A DNA stretch of 49,161 bases from an uncultured Muribaculaceae bacterium. GTDB lineage: Bacteria; Bacteroidota; Bacteroidia; Bacteroidales; Muribaculaceae. The number at the start of each line of letters is the position of its first letter. Position 1 is the stretch's first letter. The translations under genes and the position numbers were made by a program. The notes beneath the pieces are model-generated. The model did no database searches. It was not told the origin of the DNA and was given only the letters and a program-made list of their open reading frames with translations. Where the stretch lies: the NCBI GenBank assembly GCA_910585285.1, contig CAJUDL010000021.1, forward strand, positions 8,630 through 57,790, given 5' to 3'. Positions 1 through 7,234 of the stretch are shown here, one piece after another.

Positions 1-351
1 GAAGGTCTTAATGTTGATGCTGATGGAAGGGTGATACTTCTCGACAAAGGATGCTCCAATTCAAACCGCACTCTGCAGTGGGGAGTAGACTGGGATCCTT
101 ACGGCTCAATGGCGGGATGGGAGGAACGCACCGGAGCGAAGGCGCTTGCCTCAGGTCATGATTTCGATATAAACAGGGTTACAATAGCCGAATTTGAGCC
201 TTATGAGGCACTTAAGGGTTTCACTTCGGGCACAGTTATAACCATCGGTACCCCCGCTTATGAATGGTATGACCGCAACAATGTTGCCAATCCATATCGC
301 AACAACATGATAAAACTTACTAAAAATGCAATCAACTATTTGTGCAAATAA
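1..351 (+). CDS. C-terminal fragment of a secreted surface protein (possibly DUF4960-type, fructan PUL)
   Basis: The frame is open from the first base of the window and ends at the TAA at 349-351, so only about the last 116 residues are present. The end of the protein has the alternating hydrophobic strands of a globular domain (VITIGTPAYEW, then NNMIKLTKNAINYLCK). The next gene, seven bases downstream, encodes a GH32-like lipoprotein. In Bacteroides levan loci the gene beside GH32 is a SusE-position glycan-binding protein with a DUF4960 domain, and this tail is compatible with that. The family assignment is inferred from context and a loose resemblance, not from a diagnostic motif. The promoter and N-terminus lie outside the window. 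Confidence 0.5.
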   Translation, partial: EGLNVDADGRVILLDKGCSNSNRTLQWGVDWDPYGSMAGWEERTGAKALASGHDFDINRVTIAEFEPYEALKGFTSGTVITIGTPAYEWYDRNNVANPYRNNMIKLTKNAINYLCK

Positions 352-369
352 CCTTAGATGTCTCAAGCA

Positions 370-1899
370 ATGAAAACAACAATGATATATTCTTTCGCAA
401 TGTTTCTTGCCGCTTCTGCCGGTTTCAGCAGTTGCAGTTCGGAAGATCCGGTGATTACAAACCGCAATCTCGAAGGAACAGACACATATTTCGCATCTTC
501 CGATGCCCAGAAACAGAACATATTCTATAAACCTTTTGTGGGCTATGTCGGGGACCCGATGCCTTTCTATGATCCCGTTGCGGGAGATTTCAAGGTGATG
601 TATCTACAGGATTACCGTCCCAACCAGGCGGTGACATATCACCCGATATGGTGTGTCTCGACAACTGATGCAGCGAGCTACACATCGCTTGGTGAACTGA
701 TTCCCTGTGGTAGTGCCACTGAGCTTGATGCGGCGCTTGGCACAGGTTCCATAATCTATCATGATGGCACATATTACACATTCTACACGGCTCATTCTCC
801 CAATCCCGCTTCGACGGGTGGGGTGAATGAGGCGGTGATGCTCGCCACTTCAAAAGATTTCCGCGTCTGGGAAAAGAACCGCACTCTGCTTCTTAAGGGT
901 GGTGAACGTTACAGTAACACGGATTTCCGTGATCCGTTCGTATTCAAGGGTGATGACAATAAATTCCATATGCTTGTGTCTACCCGTGAGAACGGAAAGG
1001 GTGTTCTTGCAGAATATGTGTCGGACAATTTGCTCGACTGGACTGATGCGGGAGTGTTCATGACAATGATGTGGGATCGTTTCTACGAGTGCCCCGATCT
1101 TTTCAAGATGGGAGAATGGTGGTATCTGATATATTCTGAGCAGCATGATGCAGTGCGTCGTGTGCAGTATTTCAAGGGACGCACGCTCGCTGAACTGAAG
1201 TCTTGCACTGCCAACGATGCCGGCATATGGCCCGACGGTCACGAGGGTTTCCTCGATTCCCGTGGTTTTTATGCAGGTAAGACGGCAAGCGATGGCACCG
1301 ACCGCTATATCTGGGGCTGGTGCGCCACAAAAGCCGGTAACAACAACCTCGGTAACAGTGACTGGGCTGGAAATCTGGTTGCCCATAAACTTATCCAACA
1401 CGCCGACGGAACCCTGACTTTGGGAGAGGTTCCGGCAATTGCATCCTCTTTTACGAATAAGAAAAATGTTGAGGACTTTAATCTTAATGGCGAGACATCG
1501 CGTCTGATGCCGCGTCTGGGTGTTGAGAACAGAATGTCGTTCAAAGTGACGACTACAAATCCTTGGGATAAATTCGGCATATCGCTTAGTCGTGGCGCAG
1601 ATTCCGAGAAGTTCTATTCGATAATCGTGAATCCGGAAAGCGACAAACTGCGGAAAATCAACTTTGAAGAGGAGGGCGGAGCCGGTTTTGTCGGCAATAC
1701 CGACGGATATGTGTTCGATGCCCCTGCCGATGGAGTGTATGATGTGACTGTGGTTGCTGACAATTCTGTAGTGACGGTCTATATCAACAACTGCGCGGCA
1801 TATACCAACCGTGTATATGGCACAGCCAAGAATTGTTGGTCTATAAATTCATACGGAGGCAACATCTCTGTTTCAGACATTACAATATCTTCAAAATAA
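370..1899 (+). CDS. GH32-family glycoside hydrolase lipoprotein (fructan-active)
   Basis: This is a surface or periplasmic lipoprotein expected to cut fructans (levan or inulin type). The three GH32 signature blocks are visible: a VGDPMPFYD block near residue 61 in place of WMNDPNG (nucleophile Asp), FRDPF near 186-190 (transition-state Asp), and YECPDLF near 239-245 (acid/base Glu). The five-bladed propeller is followed from about residue 380 by a beta-sandwich module (KFYSIIVNP, VFDAPADGVYDV) like the GH32 C-terminal or DUF4975 region. The N-terminus MKTTMIYSFAMFLAAS ends at a lipobox-like AGFSSC. I prefer the ATG at 370 because it gives a normal lipoprotein signal; an in-frame ATG at 358 is the alternative. 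It is the second visible gene of the left PUL. Confidence 0.85.
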   Translation: MKTTMIYSFAMFLAASAGFSSCSSEDPVITNRNLEGTDTYFASSDAQKQNIFYKPFVGYVGDPMPFYDPVAGDFKVMYLQDYRPNQAVTYHPIWCVSTTDAASYTSLGELIPCGSATELDAALGTGSIIYHDGTYYTFYTAHSPNPASTGGVNEAVMLATSKDFRVWEKNRTLLLKGGERYSNTDFRDPFVFKGDDNKFHMLVSTRENGKGVLAEYVSDNLLDWTDAGVFMTMMWDRFYECPDLFKMGEWWYLIYSEQHDAVRRVQYFKGRTLAELKSCTANDAGIWPDGHEGFLDSRGFYAGKTASDGTDRYIWGWCATKAGNNNLGNSDWAGNLVAHKLIQHADGTLTLGEVPAIASSFTNKKNVEDFNLNGETSRLMPRLGVENRMSFKVTTTNPWDKFGISLSRGADSEKFYSIIVNPESDKLRKINFEEEGGAGFVGNTDGYVFDAPADGVYDVTVVADNSVVTVYINNCAAYTNRVYGTAKNCWSINSYGGNISVSDITISSK

Positions 1900-1917
1900 G
1901 CAAATAACATTTAAATC

Positions 1918-2823
1918 ATGAAAAAATTATTACTCACGGCTGCCGTCGTGACAGCCACCGCTATGTCCCTTTCCGCTCAGGAAACAGTCAAAACACTTTA
2001 TGAAGGAGAAGCTAAGGATGTGACTTGGGAAAACACATTGACTATTCCTGCCGATCAGTTTGCAGAGGGAGTCAAGGTAGGTGATTATATCAGCATTGCT
2101 CTTGAAAATGCCACTGATGTTCTTGAAATCAAAGCCAACGGCACATGGCTACCCGGAAGCAAGCTGACGAATATTAAAGATGCTACCGAATACAAGGCAT
2201 ATATTACCGATGCAATGCTTGCAATGCTGAAGGAGTATGGTCTTGAGATATGTGGCGCATCATTTACTGTGACCGGTGTGTCTGTAAAGAACGATGGTTT
2301 CAATATGCCTGAAGGTGCCATCTGGGGTGGATATTTCTGGGTTGAGAACTGGAATACGCTTGAACTCTTCAAAACAGCATTCGACAACTATACCAATCAG
2401 CGTTATCTGGATATAAACATGGAGGCAGGATATGACACCTACATTCTTAACGTAATGACAAAATTTGATGATGATTCCGCGCGATGGTCGAAATCAGATA
2501 ACACTACAAAAACAGGAACAACTGCAACCATAGATTTAAAAGGAATCAATGTCAAAGAAGCTCTTTCCAATGTGAATGCACTTTTGATACAGCTCAATCC
2601 AGAGGGAGGCAATCCCTTCAACGTTACATCGATAGTGCTCCGCAACGCACCGGGTGTGAACACTGCGGTGTCTGAGATTGCAACAGAGACCTCTAATGTG
2701 CCGGTAGCTGTCTATAATCTTCAAGGCGTGAAGGTTCGTGATCTTCTCCCGTCGGAAGTAAACTCTTCCAATCTTCCAGCCGGAATCTATATCGTCAATG
2801 GCAAAAAGATTGCTGTAAGATAA
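1918..2823 (+). CDS. Secreted protein of unknown function with C-terminal sorting-like tail
   Basis: The protein has 301 residues and a clear Sec signal peptide (MKKLLLTAAVVTATAMSLSA/Q). The body, about residues 22-250, alternates short beta-strand-like segments with aromatic patches (GAIWGGYFWVENWNTLELF), which suggests a beta-sandwich or carbohydrate-binding fold, but I recognise no named family. The last ~40 residues (AVYNLQGVKV... LPAGIYIVNGKKIAVR) match the tail seen on many Bacteroidales secreted proteins and resemble type A sorting domains. The gene starts 18 bp after the GH32 gene and is followed by a strong terminator, so it is probably the last gene of the fructan operon. Glycan binding is inferred from position only. 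Confidence 0.75.
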   Translation: MKKLLLTAAVVTATAMSLSAQETVKTLYEGEAKDVTWENTLTIPADQFAEGVKVGDYISIALENATDVLEIKANGTWLPGSKLTNIKDATEYKAYITDAMLAMLKEYGLEICGASFTVTGVSVKNDGFNMPEGAIWGGYFWVENWNTLELFKTAFDNYTNQRYLDINMEAGYDTYILNVMTKFDDDSARWSKSDNTTKTGTTATIDLKGINVKEALSNVNALLIQLNPEGGNPFNVTSIVLRNAPGVNTAVSEIATETSNVPVAVYNLQGVKVRDLLPSEVNSSNLPAGIYIVNGKKIAVR

Positions 2824-2861
2824 TTTCCGAGATCGATACAATACCCACATAATTATTTCGT

Positions 2862-2900
2862 AAAACAGGCGACACCTCGAAAGGAAGTGTCGCCTGTTTT
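2862..2900. terminator. Bidirectional intrinsic terminator
   Basis: There is a perfect 14-bp inverted repeat (AAAACAGGCGACAC / GTGTCGCCTGTTTT) with an 11-nt loop. A-rich and T-rich ends make it functional in both directions. It lies between the convergent genes ending at 2823 (plus) and 2925 (minus). Confidence 0.9.
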
Positions 2901-2924
2901 ACAAATTTGGGGTTGAACTTGGAA

Positions 2925-3488
2925 TTAGTGGCAGCAGCCATCGCCGCAACCTCCGCCTTCGCCACAACCATCGCCGCAGGAGCCATGGCTGCCACAACCA
3001 CAGCAACCGCCTTGGGCGGGATGCAGCTCTTCGGGTGTGGCTTCGCGAACTTCCTCAACTTCGCCTGCGAATGTCACTGTCAGTCCGGCGAAAGGATGAT
3101 TGAAGTCCATTTTGACTTTATCGCCAATCTCTATAACTTTGCCCAATACGCGATAGCCTTCGGCTGTCATCATGGGGAGCTCGGCGCCAACTTTAACCTC
3201 TTCTGCAAGCTGACCGTCGCGCATGAATATATCCTTTTCGAGTTCAATCACATTCTCAGCATGACGCGGTCCGAATGCAGCTTCGGGAGGAAGCGTAACA
3301 TCAAACCTGTCGCCTTTCTTGAGATCTTTGAGCGCGGCTATAAGACCGGGCACCACCTCCTGCGAAACGCCATATACCATCTCATCGGGCTCTCCTTTGG
3401 GAGTAGCAAACAATTCTTTACCTGAATCGGCATCCGTAAGTTTGTAAGCATACTTTACAAACATTCCGGGACCTACTTTTATTTCCAT
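2925..3488 (-). CDS. slyD: FKBP-type peptidyl-prolyl isomerase, SlyD-like, metal-binding tail
   Basis: This is a cytosolic prolyl cis-trans isomerase and chaperone. The 187 residues start with the SlyD-type FKBP fold (VKYAYKLTDADSG, EPDEMVYG, VPGLIAALKDLKKGD, about 10-65). The chaperone insert-in-flap region follows (LPPEAAFG, about 66-130), and the FKBP fold then closes with NHPFAGLTVTF. The last ~30 residues are a run of Cys, Gly and His (CCGCGSHGSCGDGC...GDGCCH), as in the nickel/zinc-binding tails of SlyD. No membrane segment or signal peptide is present. It is the last gene of the minus-strand cluster, separated from the gene upstream by repeat element B1. Confidence 0.93.
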   Translation of the reverse strand: MEIKVGPGMFVKYAYKLTDADSGKELFATPKGEPDEMVYGVSQEVVPGLIAALKDLKKGDRFDVTLPPEAAFGPRHAENVIELEKDIFMRDGQLAEEVKVGAELPMMTAEGYRVLGKVIEIGDKVKMDFNHPFAGLTVTFAGEVEEVREATPEELHPAQGGCCGCGSHGSCGDGCGEGGGCGDGCCH

Positions 3489-3519
3489 ATCTGTTCTTAA
3501 TTTAATGTTATACTTTGTT

Positions 3520-3626
3520 TAATTAGGAATTAGAAATTAGAAATTAGGAGTTAATACCTTGCGCTCCAAACTTCTAAATCTCATTCCTCATACCTCATTC
3601 CTCACTCCTAATTCCTAATTCCTAAC
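3520..3626. repeat. Intergenic inverted array, family B copy 1
   Basis: Tandem degenerate units of the type AATTAGG/AATTAGA (3520-3553) are followed by a unique centre containing GCGCTCCAAACTTCTAA. The complementary units (CCTAATT, ATTCCTCA) run from about 3583 to 3626. The arms can pair over more than 25 bp. The element fills the gap between two co-directional minus-strand genes. The centre matches the B2 copy at 28612-28747 (GCTCCAAAyCTTnTAA). Confidence 0.8.
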
Positions 3627-3628
3627 GC

Positions 3629-4453
3629 TTATTGCGCCGGAATTTCGTCGGGATCAGGATAATAATCCGGCACCGAAGGTTGGGTTTCTACGGTGACGAT
3701 CTCGTCTTCCTCATCTTCGGGATGTTTCAGCATATATTGCTGTTGGGGCACTATGATGTTGAAATAAAATCCTTCGGCAGATTTATCCCTTTTCGTTTTG
3801 TTGGTCTCATCGGGTATGACAGTGAGGTAATCGTAACCGGGTTCGATGAATTTGGCATCTGTTGCCTCATATCCTAACAGTTGGACCATGTCATACTCGT
3901 GCATCGGGTATATCACATACCAAGCATTTTCAACGCTGTCGCCCGTTCCGGTGCTCTTTATGGCACCCAATAGATGTTCAAGACGATATTCCCAGATCTT
4001 GGCGCTCATGTCTTTCCGTTTTTCTTTCAGCACATGCACAAGGAACGACATCTGACGGAGGTCGAAAGGGTTGTCGGCAAGTGCCAGCTGGGCGTACTTG
4101 CGGATGGTGTCGATTTCCTCTTTAGTATGGGTTGCCTTCATGCGGAGGTCATCCGTAACACTGGCATATGGTGATACGCGATAAGGATCGAAATCCTCCT
4201 GAAACATGTATCCCAGGTAGAAATGGCGATACTCCTCATTGGTCATTGTTGTGTCGTTGCTTTCGTATTTCTTCATCAGTTTTGGAAAATAATACGGACT
4301 TTGCGGATTAAGGGTAGAGGTGCGTATCTCCTCAAGATCCGGTTTTGCAACGGTGATTTTGCGTTTGTTCTGAGCTGATAGGACAGAGGTGGCGGAAAGC
4401 ATCATTACCGCCGCTGTTGCCGATACAAAAATATTTCTAAAACTTATTCTCAT
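3629..4453 (-). CDS. DUF4919-type exported protein
   Basis: The protein has 274 residues and a signal peptide (MRISFRNIFVSATAAVMMLSATSVLSA/Q). The body is largely helical and charged. It contains segments typical of the Bacteroidales DUF4919 family (SPYYFPKLMKKYESNDTTMTNEEYRHFYLG near 52-82, and DNPFDLRQMSFLVHVL near 130). The C-terminus is acidic and proline-rich. No catalytic motif is visible and the function is unknown. Its start codon overlaps the stop of the membrane-protein gene upstream (ATGA at 4450-4453), so the two are probably translationally coupled and may act together at the envelope. Confidence 0.8.
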   Translation of the reverse strand: MRISFRNIFVSATAAVMMLSATSVLSAQNKRKITVAKPDLEEIRTSTLNPQSPYYFPKLMKKYESNDTTMTNEEYRHFYLGYMFQEDFDPYRVSPYASVTDDLRMKATHTKEEIDTIRKYAQLALADNPFDLRQMSFLVHVLKEKRKDMSAKIWEYRLEHLLGAIKSTGTGDSVENAWYVIYPMHEYDMVQLLGYEATDAKFIEPGYDYLTVIPDETNKTKRDKSAEGFYFNIIVPQQQYMLKHPEDEEDEIVTVETQPSVPDYYPDPDEIPAQ

Positions 4454-4983
4454 AGATGATTGATCGCTATTGTTAGCACAAGGGCAACCCCGATCTGCAT
4501 CACTGTGATGGCTGTGGGAAAACCCTTGGCAAGAAGGTATCTGAAAAAATTACCCGAACCGGGAGCAACGGGTGTCCCTTCCGGAGTTTTGGTGTAAAGG
4601 AGGAATCCGCAGTATATCCCTGCAATCACTCCTAATATCATGATTGCATATAGCATGGATAGATTGCCGGTGATGGTGAATCCGAGTAATCCGACGGCAA
4701 GACCGGTAATTGCACCGACGGTCATATAGGTTGTGCCTCGTGTCTGACGGCGCACTGGTTCCGGTTGGAGGAGAATGATAAACATAACCACCAAAGTCAT
4801 GCAAAACCAGGCTGTAAGGATTGTGGCATTGATTGGGAGCACCGGATAACCGTTTTTAGAGGCAAAGCTGAGAACCAGCAACGCCGCGTAAGAAAGTACC
4901 GGTGCGAGAATCTGCCGTCCCCGAAGCGCGAACAGCGCTCCGATCCACAGCAAACAACTTATTATGATCAAAAATAGACTCAT
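4450..4983 (-). CDS. Small multi-pass membrane protein, unknown function
   Basis: The protein has 177 residues and about six hydrophobic helices: roughly 2-19, 26-42, 53-73, 87-105, 109-129 and 148-174. They are separated by short loops, the longest being EPVRRQTRGT and TKTPEGTPVAPGSGN. No family motif is recognised. The stop overlaps the start of the DUF4919 gene by four bases, and the gene lies downstream of the PgpH-like gene across repeat element A1. It is conserved-looking and probably real given its length, topology and coupling, but no activity can be assigned. Confidence 0.75.
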   Translation of the reverse strand: MSLFLIIISCLLWIGALFALRGRQILAPVLSYAALLVLSFASKNGYPVLPINATILTAWFCMTLVVMFIILLQPEPVRRQTRGTTYMTVGAITGLAVGLLGFTITGNLSMLYAIMILGVIAGIYCGFLLYTKTPEGTPVAPGSGNFFRYLLAKGFPTAITVMQIGVALVLTIAINHL

Positions 4984-4984
4984 G

Positions 4985-5070
4985 TTTTTTAGGTTTTAGA
5001 CCTTAGGCTTTAGGTTTTAGAACCATTCGGCGAAACATCTAATGCCTAACGCCTAAAGCCTAATGCCTCT
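4985..5070. repeat. Intergenic inverted array, family A copy 1
   Basis: Degenerate TTAGGTTTTAG/TTAGGCTTTAGG units (4990-5021) are followed by the centre CCATTCGGCGAAACATCTAA, then complementary GCCTAACGCCTAAAGCC units to 5070. The arms pair over about 25 bp. The centre and right arm are nearly identical to copy A2 at 7151-7227. It lies between two co-directional minus-strand genes and would be present in the polycistronic mRNA. Confidence 0.85.
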
Positions 5071-5090
5071 CACTATATAACGTATGACTG

Positions 5091-7142
5091 TTATTTTTTG
5101 ATTTCCGGATATGCTACCCGGGAATGATAAATTGTGGCGAGACGTTTCTTGAATGTGTCTTTTACTGTTTCCACATCTCGGAAGCTCATCGGAGAATCCT
5201 TGTATAATCCCTCCGATTGCTGCCCGTTGATGATCTTATCAACCAGATTGTTGATTGATTGAGGAGAATAATCCTGCAAGCTGCGGGAGGCAGCCTCAAC
5301 AGCATCCGCCATCATAAGGATTGTTGTCTCTTTCGATTGCGGGTTTGGTCCGGGATATGTAAACTTGGATTTATCAACCTCTTCTTCCGAACTCTGATTC
5401 ACAGCGGTGTTGTAGAAATAACGCGCCATGCTTTTACCATGATGCTCGGCAATGAAACTGCGGATCACTTCCGGAAGGTTCTCTTTCGCGGCTATCTGGA
5501 GACCGGCGGAAACATGCGATATAATCTTCTGCGCGCTCGTTTCGGGATTTAATCCGGAGTGAGGGTTGATGCCGTGTTGGTTCTCAGTGAAGAAGACCGG
5601 GCTTTCCAACTTGCCGATATCATGATATAGCGCGCCTGTTCTTACAAGCTGCGTGTCCGCACCGATTGCGCGTGCAGCTTCGGATGCAAGGGTTGAGACC
5701 TGCATGGAATGCTGGAATGTGCCGGGGGCTTCTTCCGCAAGACGTCGCAGGAGAGGATTGTTGATATCGGATAATTCTACCAACGTTACCGTGGAGGTGA
5801 ATCTGAAAATTTTCTCCACAATGAGAATCAGGATGTATGCGAAAGATAGAATCACTGAATTTATAGCAAAGATTCCGATCATTCGCCATGCGAAATTGGA
5901 GAGATTGCCATCGGTAATGAGGCTGGATACAAAATAAGCCAGGCAATAAACGATGAATGTATATGCAGCAGTGCGCAGCAGTTGTGAACGTTGACTGAGA
6001 CTGTGGATACTGAATGCCGCTACAAGTCCGGCTGCAAGTTCCATGAAGATGAATTGATAAGGATATACAGCTACCAATGCCGCAATAAGCACTGTTACAA
6101 GTAATGAGAAAATTGCGGTGCGGGAGTCAAAGAATACAAGAATGACAACCGGCACAGAAGCAAAAGGTACGAAGTATATTCCATTCGGCACATATTCAAA
6201 CATCAGGATGGCAAACACCACAAATAGGGTGATGAAACACATCAGAAATATCATCTTGCGCAGCGAATTGAAGAAGCGCGAGCGGTAGAGTGCCATGAAG
6301 AGGTAGAGGATTCCAAAGCATATCAGAATGTAAAGAAATTGACCGGCGTAAAAATAACGGTGGTCGTTGGTGGAACTGTGGTTCTTGTCGAGCAGTTCCA
6401 TGTAAGTGTTGAGATTGGTGTAGATCTGCGGGGTTATGATCTCACCACGGTCCACTATCCTCTGACCTTTCTTGATTACGCCTTGTGCGCCATTGACCTG
6501 GAGATATTCCTGATTTCGGAATTTAGCATCAGCGGCACTGTCAGTCACCATGTTAGGGGTGAGACAAATATTAAGCGCGCGGGCAAGCTCTCCCTCGAGT
6601 TGGCGGGAATTGGAGGTTCCCTGACGGCCGTGCACGGAGTCGATGTATTCAAATGCCTTTGCCGGGGAGAACATTGCCGAGGCATCGATAGTGGAGACGG
6701 TGGTGGCTCCATTTTCTTTTACCATCATGCGTAGCCGGCGTGGCTTCATATTTTTGATACATTCGTATACCTTTGTGTCGAGCACACCTCGGGAATAGAC
6801 ATCCTTTAGAAGCTTCTCGAGAGCGGAGATCTCAGTTGCGGAAGCGCGGCCGGAGGTGGTGTTCGCAAATCTGGTCAATGAAGCTTTCTCTACAGTGGCG
6901 TTACGCTCCACAAAAGGTATGAAATTGGTGTCGATACTGTCGCGGAGAGCATTGGCAGTTGCTGAATCGCGGAGTATTGGCATATCGAAATCTGCAGTGA
7001 GGAGGGGGTACTTCCACGGCTGATTCAGCTCATAGGTATATGATTGTCTGTCGGAGTGCGGCAGCAATAGAAGTATGATTGCCGTGGCTCCTAAAAGGAT
7101 GCCGAGACGCGCAAGGGATATTTGACTTAATTTCTTAAACAT
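5091..7142 (-). CDS. pgpH: 7TM-HD phosphodiesterase, PgpH-like (c-di-AMP hydrolysis)
   Basis: This is a membrane enzyme expected to hydrolyse cyclic di-AMP to pApA. The 683 residues contain an N-terminal helix (about 13-29) and a large extracytoplasmic 7TMR-HDED region (about 30-262; note QRIVDRGEIITPQIYTNL near 227-244). Seven membrane helices follow (about 266-443), then a cytoplasmic HD domain with FQHSMQV (His478), ALYHDIGK (505-511), FFTENQHGINPHSGL and FIAEHHG. These are the usual metal-binding residues of HDIG enzymes. The gene follows spoT with only repeat A2 between, so one operon is likely. Substrate choice is from family knowledge. This clade is the only c-di-AMP-degrading one with this topology. 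Confidence 0.88.
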   Translation of the reverse strand: MFKKLSQISLARLGILLGATAIILLLLPHSDRQSYTYELNQPWKYPLLTADFDMPILRDSATANALRDSIDTNFIPFVERNATVEKASLTRFANTTSGRASATEISALEKLLKDVYSRGVLDTKVYECIKNMKPRRLRMMVKENGATTVSTIDASAMFSPAKAFEYIDSVHGRQGTSNSRQLEGELARALNICLTPNMVTDSAADAKFRNQEYLQVNGAQGVIKKGQRIVDRGEIITPQIYTNLNTYMELLDKNHSSTNDHRYFYAGQFLYILICFGILYLFMALYRSRFFNSLRKMIFLMCFITLFVVFAILMFEYVPNGIYFVPFASVPVVILVFFDSRTAIFSLLVTVLIAALVAVYPYQFIFMELAAGLVAAFSIHSLSQRSQLLRTAAYTFIVYCLAYFVSSLITDGNLSNFAWRMIGIFAINSVILSFAYILILIVEKIFRFTSTVTLVELSDINNPLLRRLAEEAPGTFQHSMQVSTLASEAARAIGADTQLVRTGALYHDIGKLESPVFFTENQHGINPHSGLNPETSAQKIISHVSAGLQIAAKENLPEVIRSFIAEHHGKSMARYFYNTAVNQSSEEEVDKSKFTYPGPNPQSKETTILMMADAVEAASRSLQDYSPQSINNLVDKIINGQQSEGLYKDSPMSFRDVETVKDTFKKRLATIYHSRVAYPEIKK

Positions 7143-7150
7143 AAGTTTGA

Positions 7151-7227
7151 ACCTTAGGCTTTAGGTTTTAGGCTTTAGGTCCATTCGGCGCAGCTTCTAA
7201 TGCCTAACGCCTAAAACCTAAAGCCTC
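7151..7227. repeat. Intergenic inverted array, family A copy 2
   Basis: The left arm is TTAGGCTTTAGG and related units (7153-7180), the centre is CCATTCGGCGCAGCTTCTAA, and the right arm is GCCTAACGCCTAAAACC and related units (7201-7227). The arms are near-perfect reverse complements over about 25 bp with a ~20-nt loop. It occupies the whole gap between the rsh and pgpH-like genes. Confidence 0.85.
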
Positions 7228-7234
7228 AATTCTA

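Noticed and set aside
2907..3425. Plus-strand open frame of 172 codons opposite slyD
   Set aside because: The Ala/Thr-rich start is just the complement of the Gly/Cys-rich slyD tail, and no promoter or start signal supports it.
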